Source of the DNA: UMGS1663 sp963558185
GTDB taxonomy: Bacteria > Bacillota > Clostridia > TANB77 > CAG-508
DNA length: 64,000 nt
NCBI GenBank assembly: GCA_963558185.1
Contig: CAUWFE010000005.1
Location: forward strand, 10,017 to 74,016
Direction: 5' to 3'
Part shown: positions 17,402 through 25,349 of the stretch, piece by piece
Numbering within the stretch: position 1 is the stretch's first letter
Layout: every line of letters begins with the position of its first letter
Made by a program: the position numbers and the translations under genes
The notes under the pieces: generated by a model
Seen by the model: the letters and a program-made list of their open reading frames with translations, nothing else
The model's database searches: none
Told to the model about the DNA's origin: nothing

Positions 17402-19186
17402 ATGGTAAGATATAGTGATGAATTAATTGATGAAATAAGAAATCGAAATGATATTGTAGATATCATATCACAATATGTAGTATTAAAAAGAAGTGGCAGA
17501 AACTTTTTTGGATTATGCCCTTTTCATAAAGAAAAGTCACCATCATTTGCTGTTTCACCAGACAAGCAAATTTTTCATTGTTTTGGGTGCGGAGTAGGTG
17601 GTAATGTATTCCACTTTATAAGTAAAGTAGAAAATATCAGTTTTATAGAAACTGTACAAATGTTGGCAGAAAGAACAGGAGTGCAATTACCAACATTAGA
17701 TAATAATGAAGATAATGAAAAAGCAATGTTAAAATCAAAAGTTTATGAAATCAATAAATTGACAGCAGAATTTTATCACGAAAACTTATATAAACCGACT
17801 GCCAAATTAGCACAAGAATATGTAAAAAAAAGAAAATTAGACAATAGCACATTAAAGAAATTTTTAATTGGATATTCGCCTGCAAGCAATAATGAATTAT
17901 ACCAATATTTAAAATCAAAAGGCTTTTCTGAAAAAGAAATTTTAGCATCTACATTAGTAAATAAAACAAATGATGGACATTACATAGATAGATTTAGAGG
18001 AAGGTTAATGTTTACTATACAAGATACACGAGACAGAGTAATCGCTTTTGGAGGAAGAGTATTAGATGATAGTAAGCCAAAATATATAAATTCTTCAGAA
18101 AACATTGTATATAGTAAAGGCCGACATTTATTTGGTTTAAATATTGCAAAAAAATCAGAATCTAAAAAAATAATAATAGTAGAAGGATATATGGATGCTA
18201 TTTCTTTACATCAAAGAGGAATTGATAATGCAGTTGCATCTTTAGGAACAGCAATGACTGAGGCTCAAGGAAGACTATTAAGAAATAGTGCAGAACAAGT
18301 TATTATAGGATATGATGCTGATGGAGCAGGACAAGCTGCAACAATGAGGGGCTTAGAAATTTTGCAAAGCTTAGGCTGTGACATAAGAATATTGCAAATA
18401 GAAGGAGCAAAAGATCCAGATGAATTTATTGTAAAGTATGGACCTGAAAGATTTCAAAAATATGTTGATTCTGCAATTTCATTAGTAGAATATAAAGTAA
18501 AAATGCTAAAAAAAGACTTAAACTTAGAAATGGCAAATGATAAAATTAAGTTTTTAAAAGAAATAGCTAAAATATTGTCTACTGTAACAAATGAAATTGA
18601 AAGAGAAGTATATATTGAGAAAATATGCTCACAATATAATATTTCGAAAGAGGCTATATATTCAGAAATTTCAAAAATGCAACAAAGTAAAAAATCAAAT
18701 GTAAAGTTATTGCAAAAATCAAGACCTCAAATTAATACTGAAAGTAATAAAACATCTAATGAACAAGAAGATAAAACAGAAAGATTAGTAATTTATTTGC
18801 TAATAAATCACAAAGAAGAAGCATATGAGGCAATAAAAGCAAATATTAAAATAGAGGATTTCAAAAGTGAAAAAAATAGACAGATAATAAAAAAATTGTA
18901 TGAAGAATTTGAAAAAGGAGATAGTAATATAGATAATGTACTAAATTGGTTTGAAAATCAAGATATTATCAATTATATTTCATGGATTCTTGCATATGAT
19001 TTTGAAATTACAGAAATACATAAATGCATAGAAGATGTTATTAATATTTATAAAAAGAACAAATTAGTATCAAGAAGAAACGAAATTATCAAAGAACTAG
19101 AAAGTACAGCATTAAGTAGTGAAAATGTGACAGATTTGGAAAATGAATTAAATAACATTATTATAAAATTAGCTAAATTAAAATAG
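17402..19186 (+). CDS. dnaG: DNA primase
   Basis: A 594-residue protein. The CHC2 zinc finger uses C39, H42, C60 and C63 (CPFHKEK...HCFGCG). The TOPRIM core shows IIIVEGYMDAI and IIGYDADGAG with the metal-binding acids. A C-terminal helicase-interacting region follows. It makes RNA primers at the replication fork. rpoD starts 11 bp downstream, the conserved macromolecular synthesis operon arrangement. Confidence 0.96.
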   Translation: MVRYSDELIDEIRNRNDIVDIISQYVVLKRSGRNFFGLCPFHKEKSPSFAVSPDKQIFHCFGCGVGGNVFHFISKVENISFIETVQMLAERTGVQLPTLDNNEDNEKAMLKSKVYEINKLTAEFYHENLYKPTAKLAQEYVKKRKLDNSTLKKFLIGYSPASNNELYQYLKSKGFSEKEILASTLVNKTNDGHYIDRFRGRLMFTIQDTRDRVIAFGGRVLDDSKPKYINSSENIVYSKGRHLFGLNIAKKSESKKIIIVEGYMDAISLHQRGIDNAVASLGTAMTEAQGRLLRNSAEQVIIGYDADGAGQAATMRGLEILQSLGCDIRILQIEGAKDPDEFIVKYGPERFQKYVDSAISLVEYKVKMLKKDLNLEMANDKIKFLKEIAKILSTVTNEIEREVYIEKICSQYNISKEAIYSEISKMQQSKKSNVKLLQKSRPQINTESNKTSNEQEDKTERLVIYLLINHKEEAYEAIKANIKIEDFKSEKNRQIIKKLYEEFEKGDSNIDNVLNWFENQDIINYISWILAYDFEITEIHKCIEDVINIYKKNKLVSRRNEIIKELESTALSSENVTDLENELNNIIIKLAKLK

Positions 19187-19197
19187 GGGGTATAAAA

Positions 19198-20322
19198 ATG
19201 AGTGTGTCTGAAGAGCCAGCAGATTTAAAAAAAGAAGATAATGTAGCATCAAATGAAAAAAAAGTTAAAGAAATAATAGAAAAAGCAAAATCTAAAGGAA
19301 AGATAACATATGGAGAACTTGCAACTGAATTAGGAGATGTTAATCCAGAACAAATAGATAAAGTATTTGATGCTTTTGAAGATTTAGGTGTTAACATTTT
19401 GCAAGAAGATATGGAAGAACCAGAATTAGAAGATTTAGAAGATGTAGAAGATATTAAGTTAGAAGATATTGATTTAACTAATATGGACGGAATTAATGTT
19501 GATGATCCTGTAAGAATGTATTTAAGAGAAATTGGTAGAATTCCATTATTATCATATGAAGAGGAGTTAGAATTAGCAAAAAGAGTTTTAAATGGGGAAG
19601 AAACAGCAAAGCAAAAATTAACAGAATCTAATTTAAGACTTGTTGTAAGTATTGCAAAAAAATATGTAGGAAGAGGAATGTTATTTTTAGACCTTATACA
19701 AGAAGGAAATATGGGCTTAATAAAAGCAGTAGAGAAGTTTGATTATACAAAAGGATTCAAATTTAGCACATATGCTACTTGGTGGATAAGACAAGCCATA
19801 ACAAGAGCTATTGCAGACCAAGCAAGAACTATAAGAATTCCAGTTCATATGGTTGAAACAATTAATAAACTAATACGTACATCAAGACATTTATTACAAC
19901 AATTAGGTAGAGAACCAACACCAGAAGAAATTTCTAAAGAAATGGAAATTCCAGTAGAAAAGGTAATGGAAATACAAAAAATAGCTCAAGACCCTGTATC
20001 TCTTGAAACACCAATTGGAGAAGAAGATGATAGTCACTTAGGAGATTTTATTCAAGATGATGATAGTCCTGCACCACAAGATTCAGCAGCATATACATTA
20101 TTAAAAGAACAATTAGAAGATGTAATGAATACATTAACACCTCGTGAAGCTAAAGTTTTAAAATTAAGGTTTGGCTTAGAAGATGGAAAAGCAAGAACTT
20201 TAGAGGAAGTTGGAAAAGAATTTCAAGTAACAAGGGAAAGAATAAGACAAATTGAAGCTAAAGCGTTAAGAAAATTAAGACATCCAAGTAGAAGTAAAAA
20301 ATTAAGAGATTATATGAATTAA
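19198..20322 (+). CDS. rpoD: Primary sigma factor RpoD/SigA
   Basis: A 374-residue sigma-70. Region 1.2 is PVRMYLREIGRIPLL, region 2 includes GLIKAVEKFDYTKGFKF and TYATWWIRQAI, and region 4.2 includes the VTRERIRQIEAKALRKL helix-turn-helix. A short acidic N-terminal region 1.1 is present. It directs RNAP to TTGACA/TATAAT promoters, many of which can be seen in this window. A terminator follows. Confidence 0.96.
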   Translation: MSVSEEPADLKKEDNVASNEKKVKEIIEKAKSKGKITYGELATELGDVNPEQIDKVFDAFEDLGVNILQEDMEEPELEDLEDVEDIKLEDIDLTNMDGINVDDPVRMYLREIGRIPLLSYEEELELAKRVLNGEETAKQKLTESNLRLVVSIAKKYVGRGMLFLDLIQEGNMGLIKAVEKFDYTKGFKFSTYATWWIRQAITRAIADQARTIRIPVHMVETINKLIRTSRHLLQQLGREPTPEEISKEMEIPVEKVMEIQKIAQDPVSLETPIGEEDDSHLGDFIQDDDSPAPQDSAAYTLLKEQLEDVMNTLTPREAKVLKLRFGLEDGKARTLEEVGKEFQVTRERIRQIEAKALRKLRHPSRSKKLRDYMN

Positions 20323-20327
20323 AATAT

Positions 20328-20370
20328 AAAGTACTATAAATTGTAAAACAACTTTGTAGTACTTTATTAT
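20328..20370 (+). terminator. Terminator after rpoD
   Basis: AAAGTACTA (20328-20336) / TAGTACTTT (20357-20365), followed by ATTATT. Confidence 0.6.
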
Positions 20371-20417
20371 TGTGCATAGAGGGGAAATTTTTACTATAAT
20401 ATTTTGAAAATGAAAGA

Positions 20418-20545
20418 TACTAGTTAATGTTTTCTGTAAATTAATGCAAAGAATTTCTAAAATTTCTCCATAAACATTCGTCATTTTATTAAAAGTTTAT
20501 ATTCCAAGGCATTCTGGCAAAAAATAAAAAAATATTATCTAGTTA
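20418..20545. repeat. Interspersed element, copy C (internally deleted, both ends kept)
   Basis: The left end TACTAGTTAATGTTTT and right end AATATTATCTAGTTA are kept. The centre is missing: ATTAATGCAA joins directly to AGAATTTCTAAAAT. The junction matches a GCAA repeat in the long copies, as expected for a short-homology deletion. Confidence 0.75.
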
Positions 20546-20575
20546 CAAATGAAATAAAAAGGTTACATAAAAAAC

Positions 20576-20604
20576 TTGCAAAATTAAAAAATATATGATA
20601 AAAT
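20576..20604 (+). promoter_or_regulatory. Probable promoter for the 125-residue ORF
   Basis: TTGCAA (20576-20581), 17-bp spacer, TAAAAT (20599-20604), then a strong AGGAGG at 20627. Confidence 0.45.
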
Positions 20605-20659
20605 TAAAATTGTTAATAAATGTAAAAGGAGGAAGCTACATTTATTGTAGTAAAAAATT

Positions 20660-21037
20660 ATGAAAAAAGCAATAAAAGAAAATAGAATAATTGCATTGTT
20701 TAAAAGAGTTATGCTTGATGAAGATATTCCAGATATAGAAAATGATAATGAAACAAAAATGACTGTAGATCCAAGAGTTAGTAAAAGTGACATAGATATT
20801 TTTAGAGAAGATAAAGAAATAAGAAAAAAAATGGAGGAACAGCAAGAAGAAAAAAGAAAGCAAGAAGGAATGCCAGAAAGACAAAAAGCAAAAATAGAGA
20901 AAGCAAATATTAATTCTAGAAAATCAAGTGAAAATATACCAAACCATGAAATTAATAATCAAGTATTACAATCAAAAACTAAAATTAGAGATGATAATAG
21001 AATAAAACATGAAGATTATGATGAACGAGAACTATAA
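20660..21037 (+). CDS. Small charged protein of unknown function
   Basis: A 125-residue, highly charged, probably partly disordered protein with a Lys/Glu-rich central helix (about residues 48-80). I recognise no family. The AGGAGG site (20627-20632) is 27 nt from the ATG, too far for normal use. Between them lies CTACA(TTTAT)TGTAG (20636-20650), a hairpin that could bring the two together. An in-frame stop at 20651-20653 rules out an upstream in-frame start. It lies alone between rpoD and the tRNA genes. Confidence 0.55.
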   Translation: MKKAIKENRIIALFKRVMLDEDIPDIENDNETKMTVDPRVSKSDIDIFREDKEIRKKMEEQQEEKRKQEGMPERQKAKIEKANINSRKSSENIPNHEINNQVLQSKTKIRDDNRIKHEDYDEREL

Positions 21038-21133
21038 TATATGTAATTATTGCATTTAAAAGATAAAAATTATCAAAAAAAGTTATTACATTTGCAATAA
21101 AATGTAAAAATATAAAAAAATTAAAAAATTATC

Positions 21134-21162
21134 TTGACAAATGACTTGAGAACGATTATAAT
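21134..21162 (+). promoter_or_regulatory. Consensus promoter for tRNA-Met
   Basis: TTGACA (21134-21139) and TATAAT (21157-21162) with a 17-bp spacer, 25 bp before the tRNA. Confidence 0.85.
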
Positions 21163-21186
21163 AATAATCGTTCTTATAAAACATAT

Positions 21187-21263
21187 GGCGAGATAGCTCA
21201 GTTGGCTAGAGCAACTGGTTCATACCCAGTGGGTCGATGGTTCGAATCCATTTCTCGCTACCA
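21187..21263 (+). tRNA. tRNA with CAU anticodon (elongator Met, or Ile2)
   Basis: A 77-nt cloverleaf including encoded CCA. The acceptor GGCGAGA pairs with TCTCGCT. The anticodon arm is ACTGG-TTCATAC-CCAGT, and the T arm contains GGTTCGAATCC. The anticodon stem lacks the three G-C pairs of initiator tRNA, so this is elongator Met. A tRNA-Ile read after lysidine modification cannot be excluded. Confidence 0.9.
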
Positions 21264-21279
21264 AAATATTAAAAAAGTA

Positions 21280-21308
21280 TTGACAAACTTTTTAATAGGT
21301 ATTATAAT
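21280..21308 (+). promoter_or_regulatory. Consensus promoter for tRNA-Leu
   Basis: TTGACA (21280-21285), 17 bp, TATAAT (21303-21308), 29 bp upstream of tRNA-Leu. Confidence 0.85.
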
Positions 21309-21337
21309 AAACATTGTCACAAGAAAACCAGTTATAT

Positions 21338-21425
21338 GCAGATGTGGCGGAACTGGTAGACGCACAGGACTTAAAATCCTGCGGTTGAATAAACCGTGCC
21401 GGTTCGATTCCGGCCATCTGCACCA
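21338..21425 (+). tRNA. tRNA-Leu (anticodon UAA), integration target of the mobile element
   Basis: An 88-nt type II tRNA with a long variable arm and encoded CCA. The acceptor GCAGATG pairs with CATCTGC. The anticodon loop is CTTAAAA. The T arm is GGTTCGATTCC. Its last 56 bp (21370-21425) recur exactly at 30620-30675, marking the attachment core. The left copy keeps the 5' half and stays functional. Confidence 0.93.
21370..21425 (+). repeat. attL core, 56-bp direct repeat
   Basis: Identical to 30620-30675. It covers the anticodon loop to CCA of tRNA-Leu. Confidence 0.93.
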
Positions 21426-21429
21426 TTAG

Positions 21430-21464
21430 AACCTCAAGTGTTTCGTAAGATTAAGCTTGAGGTT
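21430..21464. terminator. Terminator at the left end of the element
   Basis: AACCTCAAG (21430-21438) / CTTGAGGTT (21456-21464), followed by TTAATT. It serves tRNA-Leu and probably also int from the other side. Confidence 0.65.
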
Positions 21465-21479
21465 TTAATTTATAAAAAA

Positions 21480-21509
21480 TTTTGTAGTTCTACAAAAAGT
21501 TCTACAAAA
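21480..21509. promoter_or_regulatory. Candidate integrase arm-binding sites, left
   Basis: Two direct GTTCTACAAAA repeats (21487-21497, 21499-21509), the first also forming a palindrome TTTTGTAG-TT-CTACAAAA (21480-21497). The same tandem repeat lies near the other end at 30447-30468. Confidence 0.6.
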
Positions 21510-21603
21510 TTCACAACATTTTATTTTTATAAAATCTTTATTTAGTGGCTTAAATAAGGATTTTTTTATTTCTAAATTTTCTAACATTTCTAATAATTTT
21601 TAT

Positions 21604-22836
21604 TTATAACTCCATTTCTTCATCTTCTTCGTCATTATCTTGACTAGGTTCAGTAAAGTTTAAACTATTGCCAATTACTAAAGCAGAATTTTGTTTTGAT
21701 TCTATATCTACATGAGTATATATATTTGCTGTAGTATTATAACTAGAATGACCTAGCCATATTTGAATATCTTTCATACTGATTTTATTAGATAATAATA
21801 AGCTAGCACAAGAATGTCTTAAATCGTGAAATCTAATAGGTTTTAAGTTATTATCTTTTAGTATTTGATTAAACTTATGTGAAACATAGTCAGGTTTTAG
21901 TATAGAACCATCTATATTCACACAAACATAGTCATTATCATTTAAGTATGATTTTTTAAATATTTTCTTATTATATTCTTGATTTGCTTTTTCTTCTAAA
22001 AGTATTTCTTCGATTTCTGGAATTAAAGGTAAAGTTCTATAACTTGATTGATTTTTAGTTTTATCTTCTGCAACAATTTGCAATTTACCATCTACTTTTG
22101 TTTGTGAAATAGTATGTCTTATAATAATTGTTTTATTTCCAAAATCAACAGCATCCCATTTTATACCTAATGCTTCACTTCGCCTAAGTCCATAATATAA
22201 GGCTAGAAGAACAGGCAACTTAATAGGTGTATTTTTTATTGCAACTAATAATTCATTTAATTGTGCTTTATTATAATAGGTCGCTATGTATTGTTCTTTT
22301 TTAGGCTTATCTATTTTGTCTGCTGGATTTGTTAATATTAATTCACATTTTACTGCATATTGTAAGGCCTTTCTAATATTAGCATGATAGCGAAGAATTG
22401 TATTTCCTTTTAAGCCTAAATTATATAATTCTGTGTAAAAATCTTGAATATGATACGGTTTTAAATCTTTTAAGGAAACATCTAATTTCTTAAAATAATT
22501 ATATACTTTACCTTTTACAATTCTTTCATAACCTGCATAAGTTGTTTTTACTACTCTAGGTTTTATAATATCTAACCAATTTATCATAAAATCACAAAAC
22601 TTTATATTAGCTTTATTATTAATATCTAAGTTAGAAATCGTAGGTTTTTCATTTAGAGTTTTTTCATATTCATGTCTTATTTCTTCAACTTTTCTTTCTG
22701 CAAGTTTTTTATTATTCTTTACTTTTAATTTCGTGGAAATCCACTTTCGTTGTATATTATTAAATTCGTCTTTATAATATAAAACAGCATAATAAATATT
22801 TTTCTTTTGCTGTAATGTAGCTGTTACTGTTATCAC
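21604..22836 (-). CDS. int: Tyrosine-type integrase of the mobile element
   Basis: About 410 residues from the GTG at 22836, which has GGAGGT 8 nt upstream; an ATG at 22878 would overlap the previous gene by 4 bp. The N-terminal arm-binding domain (AVLYYKDEFNNIQRKWIST) resembles Tn916-type integrases. The SAM-like core-binding domain follows, then the catalytic residues: Arg in YYGLRRSEALG, His-x-x-Arg in HDLRHSCASLL, His in WLGHSSYNTT and the nucleophile Tyr in ANIYTHVD. It should catalyse recombination between the 56-bp tRNA-Leu repeats, next to which it lies. Confidence 0.93.
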   Translation of the reverse strand: MITVTATLQQKKNIYYAVLYYKDEFNNIQRKWISTKLKVKNNKKLAERKVEEIRHEYEKTLNEKPTISNLDINNKANIKFCDFMINWLDIIKPRVVKTTYAGYERIVKGKVYNYFKKLDVSLKDLKPYHIQDFYTELYNLGLKGNTILRYHANIRKALQYAVKCELILTNPADKIDKPKKEQYIATYYNKAQLNELLVAIKNTPIKLPVLLALYYGLRRSEALGIKWDAVDFGNKTIIIRHTISQTKVDGKLQIVAEDKTKNQSSYRTLPLIPEIEEILLEEKANQEYNKKIFKKSYLNDNDYVCVNIDGSILKPDYVSHKFNQILKDNNLKPIRFHDLRHSCASLLLSNKISMKDIQIWLGHSSYNTTANIYTHVDIESKQNSALVIGNSLNFTEPSQDNDEEDEEMEL

Positions 22837-22874
22837 AAAATGACCTCCGTATTCCCGTGTAAATGTATTTATTT

Positions 22875-23081
22875 TCAATTTTGACTTATTATATATGAAA
22901 TTATATTAGCTTTTGGAATTTTATATTGTCTGCCTATTTTCATGGCTTTTATTTTGTTTTCCTTAATAAGCCTATAGGCTAGTGTTAAACTAATTCCACC
23001 TAACATATTTCGCATTTGTTCAATGTTTATAATATCTGGATAATTAGTAAACATGATAGAATATTCTTCTTTGATATCCAT
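22875..23081 (-). CDS. Excisionase-like HTH protein
   Basis: A 68-residue protein with a winged-helix/HTH_17 pattern (RNMLGGISLTLAYRLIKENK, then IGRQYKIPKANI), typical of excisionases and MerR-like small DNA-binding proteins. AAGGAGGT precedes its ATG. It is directly upstream of int on the same strand, the usual xis-int order. It probably controls the direction of recombination. Confidence 0.75.
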   Translation of the reverse strand: MDIKEEYSIMFTNYPDIINIEQMRNMLGGISLTLAYRLIKENKIKAMKIGRQYKIPKANIISYIISQN

Positions 23082-23102
23082 TTTAACTGTACCTCCTTTT
23101 TG

Positions 23103-23510
23103 TTAATATACTGCTTTTGGAACATCTATTGAAACAGTCAATTTTCTATCTATTTCAAATCTTTTTCTTTTAGCATTATACTTGTAAGCACTAGAATTAA
23201 ACTTTCTAAAACTACGATCTGAAATGTCAAAATAATAAGATAGTTCTTCAGCATCTTGTTTCAATTGAGCTTTAAGAGCTTCATAACTATCTCTATTAGA
23301 TTTTTGTTTTAACTTCATGTATTCAACGGTTCGTTTTTTATGCTTTTGTTTGTTTTGTTGTTTCCTTTGATTTTTTTCTACATGATACCTAAAATCTTTC
23401 TTTATTACTTTTGATACATAGGCATTACTTACATTTAGTTCAAAAGCAATATCAATAGGCTTTAAATGTTTATTGTAAAATAAATCAATGATTTTTTCTT
23501 TATTTGACAT
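23103..23510 (-). CDS. HTH DNA-binding protein of the mobile element
   Basis: A 135-residue basic protein. Residues about 14-36 (LKPIDIAFELNVSNAYVSKV) form a sigma/resolvase-like helix-turn-helix. A Lys/Gln-rich linker and a C-terminal segment with no known motif follow. It is 21 bp upstream of the excisionase gene and probably co-transcribed with it and int, so a role in regulating excision or transfer is likely. I do not recognise a named family. Confidence 0.6.
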   Translation of the reverse strand: MSNKEKIIDLFYNKHLKPIDIAFELNVSNAYVSKVIKKDFRYHVEKNQRKQQNKQKHKKRTVEYMKLKQKSNRDSYEALKAQLKQDAEELSYYFDISDRSFRKFNSSAYKYNAKRKRFEIDRKLTVSIDVPKAVY

Positions 23511-23833
23511 GATAAAAGTACCTCCTTGTGATTGGTTAAATTTTTGCTAATAAATTTTAAGCATAGTAATCTAAATGAATATTTATAGCTAAATACTCAT
23601 TTTTAAATTTATTTGTTTAAAGAATTATATTATCATAATTAGTAATAATCAATTTCCTTTTTTCTAAAAACTTAAAAATACTTAAAATCAATTGTAACTA
23701 GATTGCAGCAGGGAATAAAAAATAAATCAATGAATGTTTTTTGAACAATTTTTGAAAAAATTAGAGGTAAAAAAAATGATAAATAGATACAAAAAAAGTA
23801 GCCATATAGCTACTAAATAAATTTATAGAAATA
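23511..23833. other. Noncoding gap in the element
   Basis: No ORF. It holds the upstream region of the minus-strand xis-int set on its left and, at 23791-23814, a terminator for the XRE gene on its right. The rest is A/T-rich with no clear structure. Confidence 0.5.
23791..23814 (-). terminator. Terminator of the XRE repressor gene
   Basis: On the minus strand AGTAGC...GCTACT (arms 23809-23814 and 23797-23802) followed by seven T. Confidence 0.65.
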
Positions 23834-24070
23834 TTAATCTTCCTCTACATCTTTAAATAATTTATCTGTAAAAAATTCATTTAATTCAATACCTAATCCT
23901 TCACATAGATGTAATAAAGTAACAAGTTTAGGACTTTGACTTTTTCCATTTATAAAACTACTTAATGTAGAATATGATATTCCAGATTCTAAAGATAACC
24001 TATGTAAAGTTATATTTCTTTCATCTGTTAAATTTATAATTCTTCTTCTAACAGCTTCTGAAAGTTGCAT
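23834..24070 (-). CDS. XRE-family repressor (element control)
   Basis: 78 residues from the ATG at 24070, with GAGGGGT upstream. An upstream in-frame start would read through the ribosome site. The HTH_3 domain is clear: NITLHRLSLESGISYSTLSS and FINGKSQSPKLVTLLHLCEG. The gene is divergent from 24211, and the shared promoter region holds palindromes of the form AACGA-N4-TCGTT. This is the lambda-like layout of a lysogeny/transfer switch. Confidence 0.8.
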   Translation of the reverse strand: MQLSEAVRRRIINLTDERNITLHRLSLESGISYSTLSSFINGKSQSPKLVTLLHLCEGLGIELNEFFTDKLFKDVEED

Positions 24071-24111
24071 AATACCCCTCTTTTCTTTATATAAAAAGTA
24101 TAGCAAAATAG

Positions 24112-24194
24112 ACGAAATAACGCTGACGAAAAATCGTCAAAATACTATTGCAAAATCTCTTTATTAGAGATATAATATAAACGAAATATCGTTA
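24112..24194. promoter_or_regulatory. Divergent control region with three operator-like palindromes
   Basis: TGACGA-AAAA-TCGTCA (24125-24140), AACGA-AATA-TCGTT (24181-24194) and an imperfect GACGAAATAACG copy (24112-24123). A rightward promoter TTGCAA (24149-24154) / TATAAT (24172-24177), 17-bp spacer, lies between the last two, so repressor bound there would block it. Confidence 0.65.
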
Positions 24195-24210
24195 AACAAG
24201 GAGGTGTAAT

Positions 24211-24507
24211 GTGTTAAAAATAGAAGATATTAATAAATATATAGAAGATTCAATATTAGATACTATTTTTAGAAATCGACAAGAAGAATTGTATAAAGAA
24301 AACAAAAAAGAGGATTTAGAAATTATTAAAATAAAAGAAGAATATACAGTAGATTATGAAAGACTTTTAATAGCAATAAAAAATCTTCCACCTCATTTTC
24401 AAAATACGAGAGAAGGAATTATAGAGGCATTAGAAAATTATTTAATAAGAGAAAATTTAATTGTTGCTCACGATAATGAAAAGTTTTATAAAGCACGGTT
24501 TCTGTGA
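24211..24507 (+). CDS. Unknown small protein under XRE control
   Basis: A 98-residue protein starting at GTG after GGAGGTG. Highly charged and mostly helical by composition. I recognise no motif. It is the only rightward gene directly behind the palindrome-flanked promoter, so it is probably an early transfer or excision function that the XRE protein represses. Confidence 0.55.
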   Translation: MLKIEDINKYIEDSILDTIFRNRQEELYKENKKEDLEIIKIKEEYTVDYERLLIAIKNLPPHFQNTREGIIEALENYLIRENLIVAHDNEKFYKARFL

Positions 24508-24569
24508 TGGTATTAGAACTATATTAGAAAGTATAGAAAACACCAGTAGCAAATAATATTTATTTACTA

Positions 24570-24818
24570 CTAGCAGTTTAACTTTTTATTAAATACATCA
24601 GCTGATACATTAAAAATTTTAGCAAATGCAAACAATTCAAAATCTTGAACTAACCTATTATCATTTTCTATTTTTGAAATTTCTTTTGATGTTAGTTCTA
24701 TACCTAATAACTGTAATTTTTCTGCTAAATCTTGTTGAGATAAGTTAGCTTTTAATCTCAATTCTTTTAGAACAGAGCCAGATATATTTCTAAAGTTATT
24801 GTATTTGTTAATTTTCAT
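24570..24818 (-). CDS. Second XRE-family regulator
   Basis: An 82-residue protein with an HTH_3 domain: LRLKANLSQQDLAEKLQLLG, then TSKEISKIENDNRLVQDFEL. AAGGTGAG precedes the ATG. It lies between the first control region and the RiPP cassette, on the opposite strand to both neighbours. It could regulate either one. Confidence 0.78.
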   Translation of the reverse strand: MKINKYNNFRNISGSVLKELRLKANLSQQDLAEKLQLLGIELTSKEISKIENDNRLVQDFELFAFAKIFNVSADVFNKKLNC

Positions 24819-24911
24819 ATTCTCACCTTATTCGCTTTATTATAGATATTATTTTACTATTATTTTTTTATATACATATCTCTAATAAAGCGAAAAATTA
24901 ACAAATATATA

Positions 24912-24940
24912 TTGACAAATTATTCCAAATATGATATTAT
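24912..24940 (+). promoter_or_regulatory. Promoter of the RiPP cassette
   Basis: TTGACA (24912-24917) and TATTAT (24935-24940), 17-bp spacer, 90 bp before the precursor gene. Confidence 0.8.
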
Positions 24941-24942
24941 GG

Positions 24943-25003
24943 TAACTGTAATACATTAATTGTATTATTTAGAGTAGTAACTAATACTCTAAGCAACCAG
25001 TTG
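24943..25003 (+). promoter_or_regulatory. Structured 5' leader of the RiPP precursor mRNA
   Basis: Two nested hairpins, TAATACA-TTAAT-TGTATTA (24949-24967) and AGAGTA/TACTCT (24971-24990), are closed by an outer TAACTG/CAGTTG helix with one G-T pair. This forms a possible three-way junction just upstream of the ribosome site at 25015-25022. Function unknown. Confidence 0.4.
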
Positions 25004-25029
25004 AAATTTTATGGAAAGGAGAATGCACT

Positions 25030-25245
25030 ATGACTAGAATGGCACGGACAAATTACTGGAATCCTAGTGTAAACTACATTGGGAAAAACTCTGCTCAGAA
25101 CTTTATGAAGTCTGCAAAGGCTAAATTAGTCGGGGCTGGAGTAAAAGTAGTAGCTGCAGATTGCTCTTGTAACTGTTCAAGCGGTTGCTCTGCATGCAGT
25201 AGTTCCTGTGGATCTTGCACATCTTGCAGTACATCTTGTAGTTAA
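25030..25245 (+). CDS. Cys-rich RiPP precursor peptide
   Basis: 71 residues. The leader (1-44) ends in KLVGAGVKVVAAD. The core (45-71) has nine cysteines at 45, 47, 49, 53, 56, 60, 63, 66 and 70, separated almost only by Ser, Thr, Gly and Ala. A radical SAM/SPASM gene follows, the hallmark of thioether peptides (ranthipeptide or sactipeptide type). From memory the pair resembles the 'ACGX-repeat' peptide system, but the ACGX repeat itself is not clean here. The DNA is G+C-rich for this genome (27 of 60 bases in 25141-25200), suggesting separate transfer. No peptidase or exporter gene is adjacent. Confidence 0.85.
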   Translation: MTRMARTNYWNPSVNYIGKNSAQNFMKSAKAKLVGAGVKVVAADCSCNCSSGCSACSSSCGSCTSCSTSCS

Positions 25246-25260
25246 TACAAGTGGACGAAT

Positions 25261-25327
25261 AATGTGTATCGTCGACAGCACACATTAGTTTCAACAAAGC
25301 AGAGGCATCTCTTTTAGAGGTGTCTCT
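25261..25327 (+). promoter_or_regulatory. Two hairpins between precursor and maturase genes
   Basis: AATGTGT/ACACATT (25261-25267, 25280-25286), and a 12-bp stem with two G-T pairs, AGAGGCATCTCT/AGAGGTGTCTCT (25301-25327). There is no T-tract, so partial termination or mRNA processing setting the precursor:enzyme ratio is more likely than full termination. Confidence 0.5.
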
Positions 25328-25349
25328 TGCACTAAAAGGAGGATTTATA

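Noticed and set aside
21202..21429. ORF across both tRNA genes
   Set aside because: Its codons are tRNA sequence; the two cloverleaves and their promoters explain the stretch.
22836..22878. ATG at 22878 as integrase start
   Set aside because: The GTG at 22836 has a proper GGAGGT site, while the ATG overlaps the previous gene and lacks one; not excluded outright.
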